Shown piece by piece: positions 25,400-33,120 of a DNA stretch of 64,000 bases. The notes beneath the pieces were generated by a model that worked only from the letters and a program-made list of their open reading frames with translations, ran no database searches and was not told where the DNA came from. Made by a program: the position numbers and the translations under genes. Source of the DNA: Paraburkholderia ferrariae NBRC 106233 (GTDB lineage: Bacteria > Pseudomonadota > Gammaproteobacteria > Burkholderiales > Burkholderiaceae); assembly GCF_000685035.1 (NCBI RefSeq), contig NZ_BAYB01000022.1, positions 1 through 64,000 of the forward strand. Direction: 5' to 3'. The stretch's first letter is position 1. Each line of letters opens with the position of its first letter.

Positions 25400-26374
25400 A
25401 TGAATTCGCATGCCGTTGCCGCTTCGTCTTCTGGCCGCTACTGGAAAGGGGTTGCGTCGTGCCTCGCCGCTACCGTGTTGATCGGCGTGATGTTCCCGGT
25501 CATGACGGACGCGCTCAGGCATATCGATCCCTTTACCTTTACCTCGCTGCGCTACCTGATTGCGGGCGCGGGTTTCGCGATCCTGCTGTTACGCCGGGAA
25601 GGGCGCGCTGCGCTGCGCACCGATGGTCAGTCGCTGGCTTTCGCGTGGCTGCTGGGGTCGGTCGGATTCTGCGGCTTTGGTTCGTTCGTCTTTCTCGGCC
25701 AGCAACTGGGTGGCCGGGAGGGCGCGCTCAACGCCTCCATCATGATGGCCACGCAGCCGATGATGGGCCTCCTTCTGAACGCCGCCGTGCGCAGATCGGC
25801 GCCGCCACTGCTCTCGTTCGCGTTCGTCCTCCTCTCGTTCACCGGCGTCGTACTCGTCATCACGCGCGGGGATCTGCACGCCGCCCTGCAAGCACCGCAG
25901 CACTATGCGGCCAGCGGCCTGATCGTGCTCGGCGCGCTGTGCTGGGTCATCTATACGTTTGGCTCTGCTTACTTTACCCGCTGGTCCGCGCTGAAATACA
26001 CCACCTTCACGACCTGGCTCGGCTTGAGCACGATTATCGCCGTGAACGTCGTGCTCATCGCGCTGCACGCCGTCGATGCGCCAACCCCGGCTGCCCTGTG
26101 GGCGATCGTTCCGCACCTGATCTATATGGGACCGGTGGCGGGTTTCGTGGCGATACTCTGCTGGATTTCGGGCAACCGGATTCTGGGGCCGATGAACGGC
26201 GTACTGTTCATGGACGTCGTGCCGATCACGGCCTTCGCGGTGTCGGCGTTGACGGGTGTTGTGCCGGACGAGGCACAGATTGCCGGCGCTGCGCTAACGG
26301 CGTCGGCGCTGGTGCTCAACAACGTGTACCTGCGGCAGCGGGCGCGCCGGGCGACGGCGTCGGCGCCCGCCTGA
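25400..26374 (+). CDS. EamA/DMT family transporter
   Basis: A 324-aa inner-membrane transporter with ten predicted helices in two EamA repeats: LAATVLIGVMFPVMTDALRH (helix 1), LRYLIAGAGFAILLLRR (helix 2), then a second repeat starting at SGLIVLGALCWVIYTFGSAY. Members export amino acids, nucleosides or metabolites. It is probably controlled by the TetR protein encoded just upstream. Substrate unknown. The 259 bp that follow carry no supported gene. Confidence 0.9.
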   Translation: MNSHAVAASSSGRYWKGVASCLAATVLIGVMFPVMTDALRHIDPFTFTSLRYLIAGAGFAILLLRREGRAALRTDGQSLAFAWLLGSVGFCGFGSFVFLGQQLGGREGALNASIMMATQPMMGLLLNAAVRRSAPPLLSFAFVLLSFTGVVLVITRGDLHAALQAPQHYAASGLIVLGALCWVIYTFGSAYFTRWSALKYTTFTTWLGLSTIIAVNVVLIALHAVDAPTPAALWAIVPHLIYMGPVAGFVAILCWISGNRILGPMNGVLFMDVVPITAFAVSALTGVVPDEAQIAGAALTASALVLNNVYLRQRARRATASAPA

Positions 26375-26633
26375 GCGTCCCGGGATTGCGGCGGAAGTCG
26401 GTGCATCGCCTTCCTGGCGCAGTTTGTTGCCGCACCGCTCCAGCGTGACAGCCGTCGAGTTAGCAAAGATGCCCGCAAGCGTATTTCACGAGCGAGGCGA
26501 GGCGGGGGAATTTGCTCGTTGAAATCCATCCGATAAACAGTTTCGATGGCATTCTCCGCCGCTTTCGGTGCGTCTGTACGCCTGCCGAACCCTAGAATGG
26601 GGCCTGGTAAAGATCGACGTGTGGTGACCCGGA

Positions 26634-27362
26634 ATGACTGACAAATCGATGCTCGTGGTGAGCGCGCACAGCGCGGATTTCGTATGGCGCGCAGGCGGCG
26701 CGATTGCGCTGCACCGCAAGAACGGCTATCGCGTGAAGGTGGTATGCCTTTCGTTTGGCGAACGGGGCGAATCGGCGAAACTCTGGCGCAAGGGCGAGAT
26801 GACGCTCGATACGGTGAAGGCCGCGCGCCGCGAGGAAGCCTCGCGTGCAGCGGACATCCTCGGCGCCGAAGTGGAATTCTTCGACCTCGGCGATTACCCG
26901 CTGCGCGTGAGTGACGAGGCGCTGCTGCGGCTCGTGGACGTCTATCGCGACGTGCAACCCGCCTTCGTGCTCAGCCACTCGCAGCAAGACCCGTACAACT
27001 TCGATCATCCGCTCGCGATGCATGTCGCGCAGGAAGCGCGCATCATCGCCCAGGCCGAGGGTCACAACCCCGGGCAGAAGATCGTGGGCGCACCGCCCGT
27101 CTATGCATTCGAGCCGCACCAGACCGAACAATGCGAGTGGGTGCCGAACACCTTTCTCGACATTACCGAAGTCTGGGAAGTCAAACGCCGCGCCATCGAA
27201 TGCATGGCAGGGCAGGAACATCTTTGGGAGTACTACACGCGTGTCGCGCTTCAACGCGGCGTGCAGGCCAAGCGCAACATCGGCATTACGGCGAAGCGCG
27301 ATATTCAGTACGCGGAAGGCTATATGCGCCTCACGCCGGCGGTCGTGGGAGATCTGGCATGA
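26634..27362 (+). CDS. galB: 4-oxalomesaconate hydratase
   Basis: A 242-aa enzyme of the PIG-L/LmbE fold that hydrates 4-oxalomesaconate to 4-carboxy-4-hydroxy-2-oxoadipate in the gallate/protocatechuate 4,5-cleavage pathway. The metal site is in LVVSAHSADFVWRAGG (His-x-x-Asp) and in FDHPLAMHVAQEA. The sequence is close to Pseudomonas GalB, which is unrelated to LigJ. Its stop codon overlaps the galC start (ATGA), so galB-galC-galD form a tight operon. Confidence 0.93.
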   Translation: MTDKSMLVVSAHSADFVWRAGGAIALHRKNGYRVKVVCLSFGERGESAKLWRKGEMTLDTVKAARREEASRAADILGAEVEFFDLGDYPLRVSDEALLRLVDVYRDVQPAFVLSHSQQDPYNFDHPLAMHVAQEARIIAQAEGHNPGQKIVGAPPVYAFEPHQTEQCEWVPNTFLDITEVWEVKRRAIECMAGQEHLWEYYTRVALQRGVQAKRNIGITAKRDIQYAEGYMRLTPAVVGDLA

Positions 27363-28054
27363 AGCGCGGCATTGTCGTCACGCAGATACCGCGCGCCGAA
27401 GCCCGCGATATCGCCATCCTGAAGGCGGCGGGCGCGGCTACCGTGCACGAGGCGCAAAGCCGTCTCGGCCTGCTCGCACCGTATATGCGGCCCATTTATG
27501 CCGGCGCGGCGCTAGCCGGCTCCGCCGTAACGGTGCTCATGCCGCCCTCGGATAACTGGATGCTGCATGTGGCGGTCGAGCAATGCCGCGAGGGCGACGT
27601 GCTGGTGGCGGCACCCACTTCGCCCTGCGAAGACGGCTATTTCGGCGAGTTGCTGGCCACCTCGCTCAAGGCGCGCGGCGTGCGCGGTCTGATCATCGAC
27701 GCCGGTTGCCGTGATATCCGCGCGCTCAAGGAGATGGATTTCCCCGTGTGGTCGAAGGCCGTCTCGGCGCAGGGCACGGTGAAAGAGACGCTGGGCTCGG
27801 TGAATATTCCCGTGGTGTGCGCACAGCAGATCGTGCATCCCGGCGACGTGATCGTGGCGGACGACGACGGCGTGGTGGTCGTGCCGCTCGCCACGGTGCC
27901 CCAGGTGGTCGAGGCGGCCGAGGCGCGTCTTGCGAAGGAAGAGAAGACGCGCGCGGTGCTCGCCGCCGGCAAGCTCGGGCTCGACTACTACGGCATGCGC
28001 GCACGGCTCGCCGAAAAGGGCCTGCGTTACGTGACATCGGCTACGGATCTCTGA
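27359..28054 (+). CDS. galC: 4-carboxy-4-hydroxy-2-oxoadipate aldolase
   Basis: A 231-aa class II aldolase (LigK/GalC, RraA-like fold) that splits 4-carboxy-4-hydroxy-2-oxoadipate into pyruvate and oxaloacetate. Visible family segments are AAGAATVHEAQSRLGLLAPY, the GxxL-type GELLATSLKARGVRGLIIDAG, CRDIRALKEMDFPVW and HPGDVIVADDDGVVVVP; Arg-Asp of CRD binds substrate and metal. The start overlaps the galB stop by four bases. The next gene, galD, starts 12 bp after its stop. Confidence 0.94.
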   Translation: MKRGIVVTQIPRAEARDIAILKAAGAATVHEAQSRLGLLAPYMRPIYAGAALAGSAVTVLMPPSDNWMLHVAVEQCREGDVLVAAPTSPCEDGYFGELLATSLKARGVRGLIIDAGCRDIRALKEMDFPVWSKAVSAQGTVKETLGSVNIPVVCAQQIVHPGDVIVADDDGVVVVPLATVPQVVEAAEARLAKEEKTRAVLAAGKLGLDYYGMRARLAEKGLRYVTSATDL

Positions 28055-28066
28055 GCGAGGCAGGCC

Positions 28067-29167
28067 ATGGCACGCAACGCGCAAACCCGCATCCCCTGCA
28101 TGCTGATGCGCGGCGGCACGTCGAAGGGCGCGTACTTCCTCGCCTCCGATCTGCCCGGCGACCCCGCATTGCGCGAGCGCGTGCTGCTGGCCGTGATGGG
28201 CTCGCCCGACCCGCGGCAGATCGACGGCATCGGCGGCGCAGACCCGCTCACGAGCAAGGTCGCGATTGTCTCGCGCTCCACACGCGAGGACGCCGACGTG
28301 GACTACCTCTTTGCGCAGGTGGTGGTGAACGAGGCGCGCGTGGATTACGGGCAGAACTGCGGCAACCTGCTCGCGGGCGTGGGGCCGTTCGCCATCGAAC
28401 GCGGTCTCGTTGCCGCCTGCGACGGCAACACGCCGGTTGCGATCCACATGGTCAACACGGGGCAGATTGCGGTGGCGAGCGTGGCGACGCCGGGCGGCAA
28501 CGTGTGCTACGAAGGCGACGCGAAGATCGACGGCGTACCGGGAACGGCAGCGCCGATCCCGCTTGCGTTCCGCGACACGGCGGGCTCGACATGCGGGGCG
28601 CTGCTACCCACGGGAAATATTAAGGACACCATAGCGGGTGTCGAGATCACGTGCATCGACAACGGCATGCCGCTCGTGCTGCTGCGCGCGCGCGACCTCG
28701 GCCGCACGGGCTATGAAACGCGCGCGGCGCTCGATGCCGACGAAGAATTGAAGGCGCGCATCGAGGCCATCCGCCTTGCCGCCGGTCCGCTGATGAACCT
28801 CGGCGACGTGCGCGAGCGCACGGTGCCGAAAATGTGCCTCGTCGCAGCGCCGCGCGCAGGCGGCGCGATCAGCACGCGCAGCTTCATTCCGCATCGCTGC
28901 CATGCATCTATCGGCGTGCTCGGCGCCGTGAGCGTGGCGACGGCGGCAGTGTTGCCGGGCACCGTGTGCGAGGGGCTGGCCGACGCGGGCGAGTGGGCGC
29001 AGGTCAAGCGCGTGGTGGTGGAGCATCCCACCGGCGAGTTCACGGTTCAGCTTGCGCTATCGCGCGAGGACGGCGCGATCCAGGTGGAGAGCGCCGCGCT
29101 GCTGCGCACGGCGCGCTGGTTGTTCGACGGCGTGGTCGGCATTCCGGCTTCGGTCTGGGGAGCCTGA
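28067..29167 (+). CDS. galD: 4-oxalomesaconate tautomerase
   Basis: A 366-aa PrpF-family isomerase that converts the enol/2-hydroxymuconate form of the gallate cleavage product to 4-oxalomesaconate. The N-terminal RIPCMLMRGGTSKGAYFLAS is the family signature, GNLLAGVGPFAIE follows near residue 102, and the second half repeats the diaminopimelate-epimerase-like fold (CHASIGVLGAVSVATA). Full length. It is the third gene of galBCD. The tautomerase is needed for gallate but not for the protocatechuate route, which supports gallate as the substrate. Confidence 0.93.
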   Translation: MARNAQTRIPCMLMRGGTSKGAYFLASDLPGDPALRERVLLAVMGSPDPRQIDGIGGADPLTSKVAIVSRSTREDADVDYLFAQVVVNEARVDYGQNCGNLLAGVGPFAIERGLVAACDGNTPVAIHMVNTGQIAVASVATPGGNVCYEGDAKIDGVPGTAAPIPLAFRDTAGSTCGALLPTGNIKDTIAGVEITCIDNGMPLVLLRARDLGRTGYETRAALDADEELKARIEAIRLAAGPLMNLGDVRERTVPKMCLVAAPRAGGAISTRSFIPHRCHASIGVLGAVSVATAAVLPGTVCEGLADAGEWAQVKRVVVEHPTGEFTVQLALSREDGAIQVESAALLRTARWLFDGVVGIPASVWGA

Positions 29168-29191
29168 AAAAGCGCCCCGCCATGCATTCCG

Positions 29192-29290
29192 TCAAGCTTC
29201 TTGGCCCAGCCGCTCGAATATCTTCTGCCGCGCCCGCGTCACGCCTGGCTCGATAGCGCCGAGCAACACCTCTTCGGTGCCCGTTGTCAT
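29192..29290 (-). CDS. Possible 32-aa ORF coupled to the LysR gene
   Basis: Its ATG overlaps the stop codon of the dual-HTH LysR gene (ATGA). The product would be MTTGTEEVLLGAIEPG followed by VTRARQKIFERLGQEA. It may be a real coupled peptide, or the end of a longer regulator that was lost by a frameshift. No family recognised. Confidence 0.25.
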   Translation of the reverse strand: MTTGTEEVLLGAIEPGVTRARQKIFERLGQEA

Positions 29291-30570
29291 TCGAGCCGGA
29301 CGGCCGCCCCGGGGCAGGCGCGCAGTCCCTCCACCACGCGCACGGCGGGGGCGAGATCGGCTACGGCGAGGCGCACCGCGTCGATCAGCGCGCGTGCGGC
29401 GGGCGAGGGCGCACTGTCTGCCCGCAGCGTCAGCCCGATCTCGCGGCGCGTGTTGTGCAGCGGCACGTCGAGCGCCACGATTTGCCCCGCTTCGCGCTCG
29501 TAGTGCAGTTGCTGCGCGGAGAGCGCGGCCAGCATGTCGGTGCCGAGCAGGAGGCCGCGTATCACCGCGAGGTCCGCCGTTTCGACGGCGGGGGCGGGCG
29601 GCTTGAGCTTGAGCCGTTTGAACTGCGCTTCGAAGAGGGTGCGCGCGGGCGAGTGAATGCGCGGCGCGATCCATTGCGCATGGCGCAGGTCGCCGATGCT
29701 CGCGTGCTTCGTCTGTGCGAGCGGATGATCGCGCCGTGCGAGCACGACCATGTCTTCGGACATCAGCCGCTCGGTCGCAAGGCCGCTCGCGGCGTCGTTT
29801 TCGCGCAGCGCGCCAAGTATGAAATCGATATCGCCCGCGCGCAGGGCGGCCACCAGCAACTCCCACGCGCTTTCGTCCGTCACTACGCGCACGCCGGCAT
29901 GGCGGGCGTTGAGCCGCGCGATGGCGGCAGGCAGGATCAGCGTGCGCCCAAGCGGCAGCGCGCCCACCGTCACCGCGCCCTGGATATTGCCGTGCAGGGC
30001 GGCGATGTCGTCGGGAACATGGTGCAGTTCGTTCAACGCGCGCCGCACATGCAGCAGGAAAGTCTCGCCTTCGGCCGTGAGCAGGACGCCGCGCGGGCCG
30101 CGATGGAACAGCGTGACGCCCGAGCCGCTTTCGAGCACGCGCATGGCGCTGCTCACGGCGGGCTGGCTGATGCCGAACGCACTGGCCGTGCTCGGCATGT
30201 GCCGATGCCGCGCGAGCGCAACGAATAGCTGCAGCCGCCGCGTATTGAGCAGATAGGCGGGGAGCGCGCCTTCGGCCAGCGCGCGGCGGCGCGCCTGGCG
30301 CGACGCGCACCAGTGCGCGAGTTCTTCGAGTTCGCCGAAAATGCGTGCGCAGCGCTCGAGCACCACGCGCCCCACCGGCGTCGGCAGCATGCCGGACGGC
30401 TTGCGCTCGAACAGCGGCTCGCCGAGCGCCGTTTCCAGCTCCTGCACCGAACGCGTTACGGCGGACTGCGCGCGATACAGCGCGGCGGCGGCGCGCGTGG
30501 CGCTGCCGGTGTCGGCCACGAGGCGAAAGGCACGCAACTGCGCGAGGTTCAGAAGTTCAGGCTGGCTCAC
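29287..30570 (-). CDS. galR: LysR-type regulator with two N-terminal HTH domains
   Basis: A 427-aa protein, about 120 residues longer than a normal LysR. The extra length is a second HTH: residues about 8-75 read LAQLRAFRLVADTGSATRAA to PLFERKPSGMLPTPVG, and about 108-172 read TRRLQLFVALARHRHMPSTA to LFHRGPRGVLLTAEG. Both fit the LysR winged-helix pattern. One effector domain follows (GNIQGAVTVGALPLGRTLIL, then DIDFILGALR). Position between galBCD and ligBA suggests it is the gallate-responsive activator, so the symbol is by context. The strand is opposite to both operons. Confidence 0.88.
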   Translation of the reverse strand: MSQPELLNLAQLRAFRLVADTGSATRAAAALYRAQSAVTRSVQELETALGEPLFERKPSGMLPTPVGRVVLERCARIFGELEELAHWCASRQARRRALAEGALPAYLLNTRRLQLFVALARHRHMPSTASAFGISQPAVSSAMRVLESGSGVTLFHRGPRGVLLTAEGETFLLHVRRALNELHHVPDDIAALHGNIQGAVTVGALPLGRTLILPAAIARLNARHAGVRVVTDESAWELLVAALRAGDIDFILGALRENDAASGLATERLMSEDMVVLARRDHPLAQTKHASIGDLRHAQWIAPRIHSPARTLFEAQFKRLKLKPPAPAVETADLAVIRGLLLGTDMLAALSAQQLHYEREAGQIVALDVPLHNTRREIGLTLRADSAPSPAARALIDAVRLAVADLAPAVRVVEGLRACPGAAVRLE

Positions 30571-30696
30571 GTTCGAATGGCCTGGTCAGCGCGGCTGTGC
30601 CGCGCAGGAAGAGAGGTACGCAAACCGCCAACGTAGTTGCCCACAGCGAGTGGCCCAAAGCATGGCCCACAGCGGCCCATACGATGCGACGCGCAT

Positions 30697-31407
30697 TCAG
30701 GCGCTCTGCGCGGCATGGGCGATCAGGTGCAGACGGTCTGCCGACATGTTCAGGCTCTCCTTCGAAATGTGCGTGTGCTCTTTCATGAGCGCCTCCACGC
30801 GCGCGCCTTCGCCCTGCATGAGCGCGCCGACGATCGCATGATGCTGGCGGTGCGCGTAGCACAGCATCATGAACTGGCGCTCGCGCGCGGCAGCGTCGAA
30901 AACGACCGTGCCGGGCGCGACGAACGGAATCCTGTCGTTCAGGCGCAGCGCCGCACTCACGGCATGATTGTGCGCGGCTTCTACGATTAGCGCGTGGAAC
31001 TCGCCATTCATGGCTGCGTAGCGCGTTTCCGCCTGCTCGTCGAGCACGCCTGCCTCGAAGAGCGCATCGCCTTCGCGCAGGCAGGCGGCCAGTGCTTGCG
31101 CGAGCGCCGCGTCCACGCCGCGCTCGGCCAGCGAGCGTGCGGCGAGACCTTCCAGCACCCCCCGCACGTCGATGGCGTTCAGCACGTCGTTCACGCTGAA
31201 GCGCCGCACGGTGTAGCCGCGCGCGCCGCTGCGCTCGACCAGTCCCTCCGTGGCGAGCACGCTCAGCGCGTAGCGCAGCGGGGTGCGCGAAATGCCGAGT
31301 TGTTCCGCGACCTGCGCTTCCACGAGCCGCTGGCCGGGCGCGAGTTCGCCGGAAAGAATGCGCGCGCGCAGTGCCTGCACGATGGTTTGCTGAGTGGTTT
31401 CATTCAT
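30697..31407 (-). CDS. GntR family regulator (FCD subfamily)
   Basis: A 236-aa FadR-type regulator. The N-terminal GntR winged helix covers ALRARILSGELAPGQRLVEA and LGISRTPLRYALSVLATEGL; the FCD effector domain follows, with the metal-binding residues in FHALIVEAAHNH and HHAIVGALMQGEG. It is divergent from ligB with 444 bp between, which contains a long interrupted inverted repeat. It probably represses the ligBA-transporter operon, alone or together with the LysR-type protein. Confidence 0.92.
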   Translation of the reverse strand: MNETTQQTIVQALRARILSGELAPGQRLVEAQVAEQLGISRTPLRYALSVLATEGLVERSGARGYTVRRFSVNDVLNAIDVRGVLEGLAARSLAERGVDAALAQALAACLREGDALFEAGVLDEQAETRYAAMNGEFHALIVEAAHNHAVSAALRLNDRIPFVAPGTVVFDAAARERQFMMLCYAHRQHHAIVGALMQGEGARVEALMKEHTHISKESLNMSADRLHLIAHAAQSA

Positions 31408-31704
31408 GTCTGCCTGCCTGTCTCGCGTGCCGGTAACGGGCTTCGCCGCGCCGTGTTCTGCCCTTGGCTTATCGATGGACCCAAACCGCCCGACGTACCC
31501 GCGCGGTGCGGCCGCAGCGCGGGGGGGATTGCGAGTTGATTCTTTTAGTATCTGTTTCGTTTATGGCGCAGGTGCCGAGGGGCTTGCCGGTGTGCCGGAT
31601 CGATGTCGTTTCAGGATACCAAAATCCCTTTGTGGCACGCGGGTTTCAGGCCGGTGCGGCAGGGTGCATCGGAGAGAAAGTCCCATGAATCAGGTGCTGA
31701 AACC

Positions 31705-31759
31705 CGAAATTACTGGTTAACCCCGCCATGGCGCGCGAACCGGGCTTCCGGTAATTTCG
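31705..31759. promoter_or_regulatory. Long interrupted inverted repeat before ligB
   Basis: CGAAATTACTGG (31705-31716) and CCGGTAATTTCG (31748-31759) match in 11 of 12 positions, with a 31-base spacer. It lies about 95-145 bp before ligB, and is AT-rich compared with its surroundings. It could be a pair of half-sites for a looping regulator. The rest of 31408-31851 holds no gene I can support. Confidence 0.5.
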
Positions 31760-31851
31760 TATCCCAATAAGGCGGCTGCCTCGCGTTGGGCGCATGGTGG
31801 GCAAGTTGTGGGGCAGGCGCCGCGGAACCGGATGTTTGCGAGGGTATCGAC

Positions 31852-32694
31852 ATGGCAAGGATAGTGGGCGGCATCGGCACATCGCATGTGCCGACAATCG
31901 GATTGGCCTATGACAAGGGCAAGCAGAACGAACCCGCCTGGGCGCCGCTCTTCAAAGGGTACGAGCCGGTGGCCGGGTGGCTGGCGGCGCGCAAGCCGGA
32001 CGCGCTCGTCATGTTCTACAACGATCACGCCAACAGCTTCTTCTTCGACTGCTATCCCACCTTCGCGCTGGGCGTCTCTGCGCAGCACGAATTCGCCGAC
32101 GAAGGCGCCGGCAAGCGCCCGCTGCCCGATATCGCCGGGCATCCCGATCTGGCCATCCATATCGCCGAGCAGCTCGTGAACGACGAGTTCGACCTCACGA
32201 TCTTCCAGGACAAGCCGCTCGACCACGGCTGCAACTCGCCGCTGTCGCTCATGCTGCCGCACGCGGGCGGCTGGCCGGTGGCGCTCGTGCCGTTCGAGGT
32301 GAACGTGCTGCAGTATCCGCTGCCCACGGCGCGTCGCTGCTACCGGCTGGGCCAGGCGCTGCGCCGCGCGATCGAATCGTTCGCGCAGGATCTGGACGTG
32401 GTGGTGGTCGGCACAGGCGGCCTCTCGCACCAGGTGCACGGCGAGCGCAGCGGCTTCAACAACACGCAATGGGATCACGAGTTCCTCGACCTGATCGTGA
32501 GCGAACCCGAGCGCCTCGCCGCGATGAAGCACGTGGACTACGTGCGTCTGGGCGGTGCGGAGAGCGTGGAGACGATCATGTGGCTCGCCATGCGCGGCGC
32601 GCTGGGGCCGAAGGTGCGCGAGATCCACCGCAACTACTACCTGGCGACGAGCACGGCGATGGCCGTGACCGTGTACGAAGAGGTGGCGTCATGA
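31852..32694 (+). CDS. ligB: Extradiol ring-cleavage dioxygenase, catalytic subunit (LigB type)
   Basis: A 280-aa class III extradiol dioxygenase, the beta catalytic subunit of a LigAB-type enzyme with Fe(II). The first iron His is His12 (GGIGTSHVPTIG), the second is in VMFYNDHANSFFFD, and the catalytic His is in VVGTGGLSHQVHGER. The neighbouring genes point to gallate rather than protocatechuate: galB, galC and galD are present, but the ligC and ligI genes of the protocatechuate route are not. The stop overlaps the ligA start (ATGA). The frame stays open upstream but the ATG at 31852 matches the family start. Confidence 0.92.
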   Translation: MARIVGGIGTSHVPTIGLAYDKGKQNEPAWAPLFKGYEPVAGWLAARKPDALVMFYNDHANSFFFDCYPTFALGVSAQHEFADEGAGKRPLPDIAGHPDLAIHIAEQLVNDEFDLTIFQDKPLDHGCNSPLSLMLPHAGGWPVALVPFEVNVLQYPLPTARRCYRLGQALRRAIESFAQDLDVVVVGTGGLSHQVHGERSGFNNTQWDHEFLDLIVSEPERLAAMKHVDYVRLGGAESVETIMWLAMRGALGPKVREIHRNYYLATSTAMAVTVYEEVAS

Positions 32695-33050
32695 ATCCGC
32701 AGCTGGTGGGCATCGAAGCACTCACGGGTACCTATCCGTTCGACATTCGCCAGAGCATCAAGGCGATGCGCTTGAACCGCTTCTTCTGGCAGATGCGCGA
32801 GCCGGCCGCGCGCGAACTCTGGCTGGCCGACCGCAAGGCGGCCTACGACGCAGCCGCGCTGAGCGACGAGGAACGTTCACTCGTGGACAACACCGACTGG
32901 CTCGGGCTCGTGCGCTACGGCGTGTGCTTCTTCGTGCTGGAGAAGTTTGCCCGGGTAGTGAAGATCACGAACCTCGGCATGTACGCGAGCATGCGCGGCG
33001 AGACGCTGGAGGCGTTTCTCCAGACACGCCAGGTGCCGGACGCGGTTTGA
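32691..33050 (+). CDS. ligA: Extradiol dioxygenase, alpha subunit (LigA type)
   Basis: A 119-aa helical LigA-type small subunit, which caps the active site of the LigB dimer. The segments GTYPFDIRQSIKAMRLNRFF, SLVDNTDWLGLVRYGVCFFV and KITNLGMYASMRGETLEAFL are typical. It overlaps ligB by four bases, and the order is B then A, reversed from Sphingobium ligA-ligB. In Pseudomonas the two are fused as GalA; here they are separate. The transporter gene follows 70 bp on. Confidence 0.92.
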   Translation: MNPQLVGIEALTGTYPFDIRQSIKAMRLNRFFWQMREPAARELWLADRKAAYDAAALSDEERSLVDNTDWLGLVRYGVCFFVLEKFARVVKITNLGMYASMRGETLEAFLQTRQVPDAV

Positions 33051-33120
33051 CCCGCGACGATCATCCCCGCGCCGGCGCAGCGCGGCAGCACAAAACGATT
33101 CATAGGGAGGGAGACAGCGC

